A DNA stretch of 64,000 nt. Origin: Climacium dendroides. Taxonomy: Eukaryota > Streptophyta > Bryopsida > Hypnales > Climaciaceae. A program made the translations under genes and the position numbers. The stretch covers positions 1,116,001 through 1,180,000 of the forward strand of contig CATNNA010000010.1 in assembly GCA_950106755.1 (NCBI GenBank), given 5' to 3'. The notes under the pieces were generated by a model. That model was given only the letters and a program-made list of their open reading frames with translations, searched no databases and had not been told where the DNA came from. Of this stretch, positions 52,646 to 64,000 are shown one piece after another (positions within the stretch are counted from its first letter, which is position 1; each line of letters starts with the position of its first letter).

Positions 52646-53425
52646 TATTAAATACAGCATGATTCTTAGAGTCTCCTTTTTTTAAAACCCATTTCATTTA
52701 CAAAAGTATAGCGAAGCAATAGGGTTCTCTTAAACTTCATTCCTCCATGAATCCTAATTATTTCGAAGATTTCCAACTTATGTGTTATGTTTTCGGACAT
52801 GATTCCACGTCAAAACGATATAATTTATTGGTTTGGTTTCTATTAAATACAGCATGATTTTTAGAGTCTCCTTTTTTTAAAACCCATTTCACTTACAAAA
52901 GTATAGCGAAGCAATAGGGTTCTCTTAAACTTCATTCCTCCATGAATCCTAATTATTTCGAAGATTTGCAACTTATGTGTTATGTTTTCGGACAAGCTTC
53001 CACGTCAAAACGATATAATTTATTGGTTTGGTTTCTATTAAATACAGCATGATTTTTAGAGTCTCCTTTTTTTAAAACCCATTTCACTTACAAAAGTGTG
53101 GGGAAGCAATAGGGTTCTCTTAAACTTCATTTTTCCATGAATCCTAATTATTTCGAAGATTTGCAACTTATGTGTTATGTTTTCGGACATGCTTCCACGT
53201 CAAAACGATATAATTTATTGGTTTGGTTTCTATTAAATACAGCATGTTTTTTAGAGTATCCTCTTTTTAAAACCCATTTCACTTACAAAAGTGTGGGGAA
53301 GCAATAGGGTTCTCTTAAACTTCATTTTTCCATGAATCCTAATTATTTCGAAGATTTGCAACTTATGTGTTATGTTTTCGGACATGATTCCACGTCAAAA
53401 CGATATAATTTATTGGTTTGGTTTC
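52646..53425. repeat. Duplicated block H, copy 2
   Basis: Repeats 42315-43094 at a distance of 53 monomers, with GACAAGCTT and AGAGTATCC shared. It leads directly into the sixth 194-bp monomer, whereas the first copy is followed by two further monomers before a 194-bp copy. This suggests a deletion or exchange near 53426. Confidence 0.75.
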
Positions 53426-53619
53426 TATTAAATACAGCATGATTTTTACAATCTCTTTTTATTAAATCCATTTCAATTGAAAATGTGTGGGGAAGCAATA
53501 GGGTTCTCTTAAACTTCATTTTTCCATGAATCCTAATTATTTCGAAGATTTGCAACTTATGTGTTATGTTTTCGGACATGATTCCACGTCAAAACGATAT
53601 AATTTATTGGTTTGGTTTC
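53426..53619. repeat. 194-bp variant monomer, copy 6 (recombinant context)
   Basis: Same patch, but its surroundings differ from copies 2-5. The upstream monomer is GCATGTT/AGAGTATCC without ACATATG, and this monomer ends in GACATGATT where copies 2-5 end in GACAGGCTT. This is the last 194-bp monomer in the window, and the phase stays constant from here to 64000. Confidence 0.95.
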
Positions 53620-54204
53620 TATTAAATACAGCATGTTTTTTAGAGTCTCCTCTTTTTAAAACCCATTTCACTTACAAAAGTGTGGGGAAGCAATAGGGTT
53701 CTCTTAAACTTCATTTTTCCATGAATCCTAATTATTTCGAAGATTTGCAACTTATGTGTTATGTTTTCGGACATGCTTCCACGTCAAAACGATATAATTT
53801 ATTGGTTTGGTTTCTATTAAATACAGCATGATTTTTAGAGTCTCCTTTTTTTAAAACCCATTTCACTTACAAAAGTGTGGGGAAGCAATAGGGTTCTCTT
53901 AAACTTCATTTTTCCATGAATCCTAATTATTTCGAAGATTTGCAACTTATGTGTTATGTTTTCGGACATGATTCCACGTCAAAACGATATAATTTATTGG
54001 TTTGGTTTCTATTAAATACAGCATGATTTTTAGAGTCTCCTCTTTTTAAAACCCATTTCACTTACAAAAGTGTGGGGAAGCAATAGGGTTCTCTTAAACT
54101 TCATTTTTCCATGAATCCAAATTATTTCGAAGATTTGCAACTTATGTGTTATGTTTTCGGACATGATTCCCCGTCAAAACGATATAATTTATCGGTTTGG
54201 TTTC
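53620..54204. repeat. CCAAATT/TTCCCCGTC block, partial copy 3
   Basis: Only the first three monomers of the block are present, directly after the last 194-bp monomer. The fourth position (54205) holds a CCTCTTTTT monomer with TTTTTACATGAATC, not the TTTTTTGAAAACC monomer. Confidence 0.75.
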
Positions 54205-54399
54205 TATTAAATACAGCATGATTTTTAGAGTCTCCTCTTTTTAAAACCCATTTCACTTACAAAAGTGTGGGGAAGCAATAGGGTTCTCTTAAACTTCATT
54301 TTTACATGAATCCTAATTATTTCGAAGATTTGCAACTTATGTGTTATGTTTTCGGACATGATTCCACGTCAAAACGATATAATTTATTGGTTTGGTTTC

Positions 54400-55179
54400 T
54401 ATTAAATACAGCATGATTTTTAGAGTCTCCTCTTTTTAAAACCCATTTCACTTACAAAAGTGTGGGGAAGCAATAGGGTTCTCTTAAACTTCATTTTTCC
54501 ATGAATCCTAATTATTTCGAAGATTTGCAACTTATGTGTTATGTTTTCGGACATGCTTCCACGTCAAAACGATATAATTTATTGGTTTGGTTTCTATTAA
54601 ATACAGCATGATTTTTAGAGTCTCCTTTTTTTAAAACCCATTTCACTTACAAAAGTGTGGGGAAGCAATAGGGTTCTCTTAAACTTCATTTTTCCATGAA
54701 TCCTAATTATTTCGAAGATTTGCAACTTATGTGTTATGTTTTCGGACATGATTCCACGTCAAAACGATATAATTTATTGGTTTGGTTTCTATTAAATACA
54801 GCATGATTTTTAGAGTCTCCTCTTTTTAAAACCCATTTCACTTACAAAAGTGTGGGGAAGCAATAGGGTTCTCTTAAACTTCATTTTTCCATGAATCCAA
54901 ATTATTTCGAAGATTTGCAACTTATGTGTTATGTTTTCGGACATGATTCCCCGTCAAAACGATATAATTTATCGGTTTGGTTTCTATTAAATACAGCATG
55001 ATTTTTAGAGTCTCCTTTTTTGAAAACCCATTTCACTTACAAAAGTATAGCGAAGCAATAGGGTTCTCTTAAACTTCATTCCTCCATGAATCCTAATTAT
55101 TTCGAAGATTTGCAACTTATGTGTTATGTTTTCGGACAGGCTTCCACGTCAAAACGATATAATTTATTGGTTTGGTTTC
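54400..55179. repeat. CCAAATT/TTCCCCGTC block, copy 4
   Basis: Complete four-monomer block ending with TTTTTTGAAAACC/GTATAGCG/CAGGCT. It is followed by the CCTCATT plus GATTCTTAGAG pair at 55180-55569, just as copy 2 is followed by that pair at 52451-52840. Confidence 0.8.
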
Positions 55180-56544
55180 TATTAAATACAGCATGTTTTT
55201 TAGAGTCTCCTTTTTTTAAAACCCATTTCACTTACAAAAGTGTGGGGAAGCAATAGGGTTCTCTTAAACTTCATTTTTCCATGAATCCTCATTATTTCGA
55301 AGATTTGCAACTTGTGTGTTATGTTTTCGGACAGGCTTCCACGTCAAAACGATATAATTTATTGGTTTGGTTTCTATTAAATACAGCATGATTCTTAGAG
55401 TCTCCTTTTTTTAAAACCCATTTCACTTACAAAAGTATAGCGAAGCAATAGGGTTCTCTTAAACTTCATTCCTCCATGAATCCTAATTATTTCGAAGATT
55501 TCCAACTTATGTGTTATGTTTTCGGACATGATTCCACGTCAAAACGATATAATTTATTGGTTTGGTTTCTATTAAATACAGCATGATTTTTAGAGTCTCC
55601 TTTTTTTAAAACCCATTTCACTTACAAAAGTATAGCGAAGCAATAGGGTTCTCTTAAACTTCATTCCTCCATGAATCCTAATTATTTCGAAGATTTGCAA
55701 CTTATGTGTTATGTTTTCGGATGTGATTCCACGTCAAAACGATATAATTTATTGGTTTGGTTTCTATTAAATACAGCATGATTTTTAGAGTCTCCTTTTT
55801 TTAAAACCCATTTCACTTACAAAAGTATAGGGAAGCAATAGGGTTCTCTTAAACTTCATTTTTCCTTGAATCCTAATTATTTCGAAGATTTGCAACTTAT
55901 GTGTTATGTTTTCGGACATGATTCCACGTCAAAACGATATAATTTATTGGTTTGGTTTCTATTAAATAGAGCATGATTTTTAGAGTCTCCTTTTTTTAAA
56001 ACCCATTTCACTTACAAAAGTATAGGGAAGCAATAGGGTTCTCTTAAACTTCATTTTTCCTTGAATCCTAATTATTTCGAAGATTTGCAACTTATGTGTT
56101 ATGTTTTCGGACACGATTCCACGTCAAAACGATATAATTTATTAGTTTGGTTTCTATTAAATACAGCATGATTTTTAGAGTCTCCTTTTTTTAAAGCCCA
56201 TTTCACTTACAAAAGTGTGGGGAAGCAATAGGGTTCTCTTAAACTTCATTTTTTCTTGAATCCAAATTATTTCGAAGATTTGCAACTTAGGTGTTATGTT
56301 TTCGGACACGATTCCACGTCAAAACGATATAATTTATTAGTTTGGTTTCTATTAAATACAGCATGATTTTTAGAGTCTCCTTTTTTTAAAACCCATTTCA
56401 CTTACAAAAGTGTGGGGAAGCAATAGGGTTCTCTTAAACTTCATTTTTCCATGAATCCTAATTATTTCGAAGATTTGCAACTTATGTGTTATGTTTTCGG
56501 ACATGATTCCACGTCAAAACGATATAATTTATTGGTTTGGTTTC

Positions 56545-58494
56545 TATTAAATACAGCATGATTTTTAGAGTCTCCTTTTTTTAAAACCCATTTCACTTAC
56601 AAAAGTGTGGGGAAGCAATAGGGTTCTCTTAAACTTCATTTTTTCTTGAATCCTAATTATTTCGAAGATTTGCAACTTATGTGTTATGTTTTCGGACATG
56701 ATTCCACGTCAAAACGATATAATTTATTAGTTTGGTTTCTATTAAATACAGCATGATTTTTAGAGTCTCCTTTTTTTAAAACCCATTTCACTTACAAAAG
56801 TATAGGGAAGCAATAGGGTTCTCTTAAACTTCATTCCTCCATGAATCCTAATTATTTCGAAGATTTGCAACTTATGTGTTATGTTTTCGGATGTGATTCC
56901 ACGTCAAAACGATATAATTTATTGGTTTGGTTTCTATTAAATACAGCATGATTTTTAGAGTCTCCTTTTTTTAAAACCCATTTCACTTACAAAAGTATAG
57001 GGAAGCAATAGGGTTCTCTTAAACTTCATTTTTCCTTGAATCCTAATTATTTCGAAGATTTGCAACTTATGTGTTATGTTTTCGGACATGATTCCACGTC
57101 AAAACGATATAATTTATTGGTTTGGTTTCTATTAAATAGAGCATGATTTTTAGAGTCTCCTTTTTTTAAAACCCATTTCACTTACAAAAGTATAGGGAAG
57201 CAATAGGGTTCTCTTAAACTTCATTCCTCCATGAATCCTAATTATTTCGAAGATTTGCAACTTATGTGTTATGTTTTCGGACACGATTCCACGTCAAAAC
57301 GATATAATTTATTAGTTTGGTTTCTATTAAATACAGCATGATTTTTAGAGTCTCCTTTTTTTAAAACCCATTTCACTTACAAAAGTATAGGGAAGCAATA
57401 GGGTTCTCTTAAACTTCATTCCTCCATGAATCCTAATTATTTCGAAGATTTGCAACTTATGTGTTATGTTTTCGGATGTGATTCCACGTCAAAACGATAT
57501 AATTTATTGGTTTGGTTTCTATTAAATACAGCATGATTTTTAGAGTCTCCTTTTTTTAAAACCCATTTCACTTACAAAAGTATAGGGAAGCAATAGGGTT
57601 CTCTTAAACTTCATTTTTCCTTGAATCCTAATTATTTCGAAGATTTGCAACTTATGTGTTATGTTTTCGGACATGATTCCACGTCAAAACGATATAATTT
57701 ATTGGTTTGGTTTCTATTAAATACAGCATGATTTTTAGAGTCTCCTTTTTTTAAAACCCATTTCACTTACAAAAGTGTGGGGAAGCAATAGGGTTCTCTT
57801 AAACTTCATTTTTCCTTGAATCCTAATTATTTCGAAGATTTGCAACTTATGTGTTATGTTTTCGGACACGATTCCACGTCAAAACGATATAATTTATTAG
57901 TTTGGTTTCTATTAAATACAGCATGATTTTTAGAGTCTCCTTTTTTTAAAACCCATTTCACTTACAAAAGTGTGGGGAAGCAATAGGGTTCTCTTAAACT
58001 TCATTTTTTCTTGAATCCAAATTATTTCGAAGATTTGCAACTTAGGTGTTATGTTTTCGGACACGATTCCACGTCAAAACGATATAATTTATTAGTTTGG
58101 TTTCTATTAAATACAGCATGATTTTTAGAGTCTCCTTTTTTTAAAACCCATTTCACTTACAAAAGTGTGGGGAAGCAATAGGGTTCTCTTAAACTTCATT
58201 TTTCCATGAATCCTAATTATTTCGAAGATTTGCAACTTATGTGTTATGTTTTCGGACATGATTCCACGTCAAAACGATATAATTTATTGGTTTGGTTTCT
58301 ATTAAATACAGCATGATTTTTAGAGTCTCCTTTTTTTAAAACCCATTTCACTTACAAAAGTGTGGGGAAGCAATAGGGTTCTCTTAAACTTCATTTTTCC
58401 TTGAATCCTAATTATTTCGAAGATTTGCCACTTATGTGTTATGTTTTCGGACATGATTCCACGTCAAAACGATATAATTTATTAGTTTGGTTTC
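56545..58494. repeat. Ten-monomer (1950-bp) higher-order unit, copy 1
   Basis: The order is TTTTTTCTTGAATC/ATTAG; GGATGTGAT; CCTTGAATC; AATAGAGC/CACGAT/ATTAG; GGATGTGAT; CCTTGAATC; CCTTGAATC/CACGAT/ATTAG; CCAAATT/CTTAGGTG/CACGAT/ATTAG; CATGAT/ATTGG; CCTTGAATC/TTTGCCACTT/ATTAG. TTTGCCACTT occurs only in this unit and its duplicate. The unit contains an internal duplication of the GGATGTGAT plus CCTTGAATC pair. Confidence 0.88.
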
Positions 58495-60444
58495 TATTAA
58501 ATACAGCATGATTTTTAGAGTCTCCTTTTTTTAAAACCCATTTCACTTACAAAAGTGTGGGGAAGCAATAGGGTTCTCTTAAACTTCATTTTTTCTTGAA
58601 TCCTAATTATTTCGAAGATTTGCAACTTATGTGTTATGTTTTCGGACATGATTCCACGTCAAAACGATATAATTTATTAGTTTGGTTTCTATTAAATACA
58701 GCATGATTTTTAGAGTCTCCTTTTTTTAAAACCCATTTCACTTACAAAAGTATAGGGAAGCAATAGGGTTCTCTTAAACTTCATTCCTCCATGAATCCTA
58801 ATTATTTCGAAGATTTGCAACTTATGTGTTATGTTTTCGGATGTGATTCCACGTCAAAACGATATAATTTATTGGTTTGGTTTCTATTAAATACAGCATG
58901 ATTTTTAGAGTCTCCTTTTTTTAAAACCCATTTCACTTACAAAAGTATAGGGAAGCAATAGGGTTCTCTTAAACTTCATTTTTCCTTGAATCCTAATTAT
59001 TTCGAAGATTTGCAACTTATGTGTTATGTTTTCGGACATGATTCCACGTCAAAACGATATAATTTATTGGTTTGGTTTCTATTAAATAGAGCATGATTTT
59101 TAGAGTCTCCTTTTTTTAAAACCCATTTCACTTACAAAAGTATAGGGAAGCAATAGGGTTCTCTTAAACTTCATTCCTCCATGAATCCTAATTATTTCGA
59201 AGATTTGCAACTTATGTGTTATGTTTTCGGACACGATTCCACGTCAAAACGATATAATTTATTAGTTTGGTTTCTATTAAATACAGCATGATTTTTAGAG
59301 TCTCCTTTTTTTAAAACCCATTTCACTTACAAAAGTATAGGGAAGCAATAGGGTTCTCTTAAACTTCATTCCTCCATGAATCCTAATTATTTCGAAGATT
59401 TGCAACTTATGTGTTATGTTTTCGGATGTGATTCCACGTCAAAACGATATAATTTATTGGTTTGGTTTCTATTAAATACAGCATGATTTTTAGAGTCTCC
59501 TTTTTTTAAAACCCATTTCACTTACAAAAGTATAGGGAAGCAATAGGGTTCTCTTAAACTTCATTTTTCCTTGAATCCTAATTATTTCGAAGATTTGCAA
59601 CTTATGTGTTATGTTTTCGGACATGATTCCACGTCAAAACGATATAATTTATTGGTTTGGTTTCTATTAAATACAGCATGATTTTTAGAGTCTCCTTTTT
59701 TTAAAACCCATTTCACTTACAAAAGTGTGGGGAAGCAATAGGGTTCTCTTAAACTTCATTTTTCCTTGAATCCTAATTATTTCGAAGATTTGCAACTTAT
59801 GTGTTATGTTTTCGGACACGATTCCACGTCAAAACGATATAATTTATTAGTTTGGTTTCTATTAAATACAGCATGATTTTTAGAGTCTCCTTTTTTTAAA
59901 ACCCATTTCACTTACAAAAGTGTGGGGAAGCAATAGGGTTCTCTTAAACTTCATTTTTTCTTGAATCCAAATTATTTCGAAGATTTGCAACTTAGGTGTT
60001 ATGTTTTCGGACACGATTCCACGTCAAAACGATATAATTTATTAGTTTGGTTTCTATTAAATACAGCATGATTTTTAGAGTCTCCTTTTTTTAAAACCCA
60101 TTTCACTTACAAAAGTGTGGGGAAGCAATAGGGTTCTCTTAAACTTCATTTTTCCATGAATCCTAATTATTTCGAAGATTTGCAACTTATGTGTTATGTT
60201 TTCGGACATGATTCCACGTCAAAACGATATAATTTATTGGTTTGGTTTCTATTAAATACAGCATGATTTTTAGAGTCTCCTTTTTTTAAAACCCATTTCA
60301 CTTACAAAAGTGTGGGGAAGCAATAGGGTTCTCTTAAACTTCATTTTTCCTTGAATCCTAATTATTTCGAAGATTTGCCACTTATGTGTTATGTTTTCGG
60401 ACATGATTCCACGTCAAAACGATATAATTTATTAGTTTGGTTTC
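58495..60444. repeat. Ten-monomer (1950-bp) higher-order unit, copy 2
   Basis: Direct tandem copy of 56545-58494; every diagnostic site I compared agrees, including TTTGCCACTT at 60375-60384. A third copy begins at 60445 with GGATGTGAT (the unit's second monomer) but diverges by the next monomer, which has TCCATGAATC and TTTGTAAC. Confidence 0.88.
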
Positions 60445-63400
60445 TATTAAATACAGCATGATTTTTAGAGTCTCCTTTTTTTAAAACCCATTTCACTTAC
60501 AAAAGTATAGGGAAGCAATAGGGTTCTCTTAAACTTCATTCCTCCATGAATCCTAATTATTTCGAAGATTTGCAACTTATGTGTTATGTTTTCGGATGTG
60601 ATTCCACGTCAAAACGATATAATTTATTGGTTTGGTTTCTATTAAATACAGCATGATTTTTAGAGTCTCCTTTTTTTAAAACCCATTTCACTTACAAAAG
60701 TATAGGGAAGCAATAGGGTTCTCTTAAACTTCATTTTTCCATGAATCCTAATTATTTCGAAGATTTGTAACTTATGTGTTATGTTTTCGGACATGATTCC
60801 ACGTCAAAACGATATAATTTATTGGTTTGGTTTCTATTAAATACAGCATGATTTTTAGAGTCTCCTTTTTTTAAAACCCATTTCACTTACAAAAGTGTGG
60901 GGAAGCAATAGGGTTCTCTTAAACTTCATTTTTCCATGAATCTTAATTATTTCGAAGATTTGCAACTTATGTGTTATGTTTTCGGACATGATTCCACGTC
61001 AAAACGATATAATTTATTGGTTTGGTTTCTATTAAGTACAGCATGATTTTTAGAGTCTCCTTTTTTTAAAACCCATTTCACTTACAAAAGTGTGGGGAAG
61101 CAATAGGGTTCTCTTAAACTTCATTTTTTCTTGAATCCTAATTATTTCGAAGATTTGCAACTTATGTGTTATGTTTTCGGACATGATTCCACGTCAAAAC
61201 GATATAATTTATTGGTTTGGTTTCTATTAAATACAGCATGATTTTTAGAGTCTCCTTTTTTTAAAACCCATTTCACTTACAAAAGTGTGGGGAAGCAATA
61301 GGGTTCTCTTAAATTTCATTTTTTCTTGAATCCAAATTATTTCGAAGATTTGCAACTTAGGTGTTATGTTTTCGGACACGATTCCACGTCAAAACGATAT
61401 AATTTATTAGTTTGGTTTCTATTAAATACAGCATGATTTTTAGAGTCTCCTTTTTTTAAAACCCATTTCACTTACAAAAGTGTGGGGAAGCAATAGGGTT
61501 CTCTTAAACTTCATTTTTCCATGAATCCTAATTATTTCGAAGATTTGCAACTTATGTGTTATGTTTTCGGACATGATTCCACGTCAAAACGATATAATTT
61601 ATTGGTTTGGTTTCTATTAAATACAGCATGATTTTTAGAGTCTCCTTTTTTTAAAACCCATTTCACTTACAAAAGTGTGGGGAAGCAATAGGGTTCTCTT
61701 AAACTTCATTTTTCCATGAATCCTAATTATTTCGAAGATTTGCAACTTAGGTGTTATGTTTTCGGACACGATTCCACGTCAAAACGATATAATTTATTAG
61801 TTTGGTTTCTATTAAATACAGCATGATTTTTAGAGTCTCCTTTTTTTAAAACCCATTTCACTTACAAAAGTGTGGGGAAGCAATAGGGTTCTCTTAAACT
61901 TCATTTTTCCATGAATCCTAATTATTTCGAAGATTTGCAACTTATGTGTTATGTTTTCGGACATGATTCCACGTCAAAACGATATAATTTATTGGTTTGG
62001 TTTCTATTAAATACAGCATGATTTTTAGAGTCTCCTTTTTTTAAAACCCATTTCACTTACAAAAGTGTGGGGAAGCAATAGGGTTCTCTTAAACTTCATT
62101 TTTCCTTGAATCCTAATTATTTCGAAGATTTGCAACTTATGTGTTATGTTTTCGGACACGATTCCACGTCAAAACGATATAATTTATTAGTTTGGTTTCT
62201 ATTAAACACAGCATGATTTTTAGAGTCTCCTTTTTTTAAAACCCATTTCACTTACAAAAGTATAGGGAAGCAATAGGGTTCTCTTAAACTTCATTCCTCC
62301 ATGAATCCTAATTATTTCGAAGATTTGCAACTTATGTGTTATGTTTTCGGATGTGATTCCACGTCAAAACGATATAATTTATTGGTTTGGTTTCTATTAA
62401 ATACAGCATGATTTTTAGAGTCTCCTTTTTTTAAAACCCATTTCACTTACAAAAGTATAGGGAAGCAATAGGGTTCTCTTAAACTTCATTTTTCCTTGAA
62501 TCCTAATTATTTCGAAGATTTGCAACTTATGTGTTATGTTTTCGGACATGATTCCACGTCAAAACGATATAATTTATTGGTTTGGTTTCTATTAAGTACA
62601 GCATGATTTTTAGAGTCTCCTTTTTTTAAAACCCATTTCACTTACAAAAGTGTGGGGAAGCAATAGGGTTCTCTTAAATTTCATTTTTTCTTGAATCCAA
62701 ATTATTTCGAAGATTTGCAACTTATGTGTTATGTTTTCGGACATGATTCCACGTCAAAACGATATAATTTATTGGTTTGGTTTCTATTAAATACAGCATG
62801 ATTTTTAGAGTCTCCTTTTTTTAAAACCCATTTCACTTACAAAAGTGTGGGGAAGCAATAGGGTTCTCTTAAATTTCATTTTTTCTTGAATCCAAATTAT
62901 TTCGAAGATTTGCAACTTAGGTGTTATGTTTTCGGACACGATTCCACGTCAAAACGATATAATTTATTAGTTTGGTTTCTATTAAATACAGCATGATTTT
63001 TAGAGTCTCCTTTTTTCAAAACCCATTTCACTTACAAAAGTGTGGGGAAGCAATAGGGTTCTCTTAAACTTCATTTTTCCATGAATCCTAATTATTTCGA
63101 AGATTTGCAACTTATGTGTTATGTTTTCGGACATGATTCCACGTCAAAACGATATAATTTATTGGTTTGGTTTCTATTAAATACAGCATGATTTTTAGAG
63201 TCTCCTTTTTTTAAAACCCATTTCACTTACAAAAGTGTGGGGAAGCAATAGGGTTCTCTTAAACTTCATTTTTCCATGAATCCTAATTATTTCGAAGATT
63301 TGCAACTTATGTGTTATGTTTTCGGACACGATTCCACGTCAAAACGATATAATTTATTAGTTTGGTTTCTATTAAATACAGCATGATTTTTAGAGTCTCC

Positions 63401-63954
63401 TTTTTTTAAAACCCATTTCACTTACAAAAGTGTGGGGAAGCAATAGGGTTCTCTTAAACTTCATTTTTCCATGAATCCTAATTATTTCGAAGATTTGCAA
63501 CTTATGTGTTATGTTTTCGGACATGATTCCACGTCAAAACGATATAATTTATTGGTTTGGTTTCTATTAAATACAGCATGATTTTTAGAGTCTCCTTTTT
63601 TTAAAACCCATTTCACTTACAAAAGTGTGGGGAAGCAATAGGGTTCTCTTAAACTTCATTTTTCCTTGAATCCTAATTATTTCGAAGATTTGCAACTTAT
63701 GTGTTATGTTTTCGGACACGATTCCACGTCAAAACGATATAATTTATTAGTTTGGTTTCTATTAAATACAGCATGATTTTTAGAGTCTCCTTTTTTTAAA
63801 ACCCATTTCACTTACAAAAGTGTGGGGAAGCAATAGGGTTCTCTTAAACTTCATTTTTCCATGAATCCTAATTATTTCGAAGATTTGCAACTTAGGTGTT
63901 ATGTTTTCGGATACGATTCCACGTCAAAACGATATAATTTATTAGTTTGGTTTC

Positions 63955-64000
63955 TATTAAATACAGCATGATTTTTAGAGTCTCCTTTTTTTAAAACCCA
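63955..64000. repeat. Partial monomer cut by the window edge
   Basis: The first 46 bases of the next monomer, ending in T7A4CCCA. It shows that the array continues beyond the window. Confidence 0.98.

Larger units (their letters stand above)
43290..55569. repeat. Array domain 3: 11/12-monomer higher-order repeat keyed by the 194-bp variant
   Basis: The 194-bp variant recurs at 43485, 45824, 47968, 50307 and 53426, spacings of 2339, 2144, 2339 and 3119 bp. In monomers, allowing for one short copy per unit, that is 12, 11, 12 and 16. Monomers with GCATGTTTTTTAGAG, TTTTCCGACATG, CAATACGG and ACATATG are typical. The first three units keep the same monomer order. After about 50890 the order breaks down into copies of a block carrying CCAAATT and TTCCCCGTC. 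The 11-monomer unit has lost one monomer through an apparent exchange at 46018. Confidence 0.85.
1..64000. repeat. 195-bp satellite DNA array, 328 complete monomers plus a partial one
   Basis: The whole window is one head-to-tail tandem array. Taking TATTAAATACAGCATG as the monomer start, copies begin at 1, 196, 391, 586 and so on, and the last begins at 63955. With 322 monomers of 195 bp and six of 194 bp the sum is exactly 63954, so no other net indel exists. All copies share one orientation. The first copy has 61 G+C bases of 195 (31%). Monomers differ by a limited set of substitutions, near bases 16, 23, 34-40, 61-67, 105-108, 153-156, 165, 183 and 195, that recur in fixed combinations. 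No gene, RNA gene, transposon or unique sequence interrupts it. This is eukaryotic satellite DNA; a centromeric or heterochromatic location is inferred from length and organisation. Both ends lie inside the array, so its full size is unknown. Confidence 0.99.
55570..64000. repeat. Array domain 4: ATTAG/CCTTGAATC subfamily with a 10-monomer higher-order repeat
   Basis: From the monomer at 55570 a new set of states dominates: GGATGTGATTCC, TTCCTTGAATC or TTTCTTGAATC in place of TCCATGAATC, ATTAGTTTGG in place of ATTGGTTTGG, CTTAGGTGTT, AATAGAGC, and GTATAGGG in place of GTATAGCG. TGAG, GCATGTT, CAGGCTT and the 194-bp variant are absent. All monomers are 195 bp. A 10-monomer unit is tandemly duplicated at 56545-60444. 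The remainder to the right window edge reuses the same monomer types in less regular order. Confidence 0.85.

Noticed and set aside
1..64000. CRISPR array
   Set aside because: The repeats are 195 bp with no unique spacers; the whole unit is repeated and differs only by shared substitutions. No cas-like coding sequence is present.
1..64000. Assembly artefact as the explanation for the long duplications
   Set aside because: Copies carry private substitutions, different junctions and different offsets, which simple assembly looping would not give. I cannot exclude local collapse or expansion without reads.

Overview
The window is one uninterrupted tandem satellite array with no genes. A 195-bp AT-rich monomer (first copy about 31% G+C) repeats head to tail from the first base to the last. 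There are 328 complete monomers (1-63954), all in one orientation, and a 46-bp start of a 329th. The period is exactly 195 bp except in six monomers of 194 bp, and these six account for the whole 6-bp phase drift across 64 kb. I see no other net insertion or deletion, no transposon, no inversion, no unique sequence, no RNA gene and no credible coding region.

This is eukaryotic satellite DNA of a centromeric, pericentromeric or large heterochromatic type. The nucleosome-scale monomer, AT richness, uniform orientation and higher-order duplication support that. The CAAAA motifs and monomer size would suit a plant, but I do not recognise the family and cannot name the organism. A centromeric role is inference only.

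Layout, judged by eye from diagnostic bases in each monomer: (1) 1-17550, monomers with TGAG or AGAG near base 23, GTGTGGGG or GTATAGCG near base 61, and CATGAT, CAGGCT or CACGAT near base 153, arranged in long shared blocks. (2) 17551-43289, the same types shuffled, with locally expanded blocks of 4, 5 and 17 monomers and new markers (TATATGG, ATCGG, GTGTGATG). (3) 43290-55569, an 11/12-monomer higher-order repeat (about 2.1-2.3 kb) keyed by the 194-bp variant and GCATGTT monomers. (4) 55570-64000, a distinct subfamily (ATTAG, CCTTGAATC, GGATGTGAT, CTTAGGTG) with a 10-monomer (1950-bp) tandem higher-order repeat. TGAG monomers stop after about 41144.

The interest lies in array evolution: recent segmental duplications of 0.8-3.1 kb, dispersed ordered blocks, a chimeric monomer marking an unequal exchange, and a 36-bp divergent patch found in exactly six monomers. 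The short minus-strand reading frames of 61-69 codons are products of that patch, not genes. All comparisons were made at diagnostic positions by eye, not by a computed alignment.
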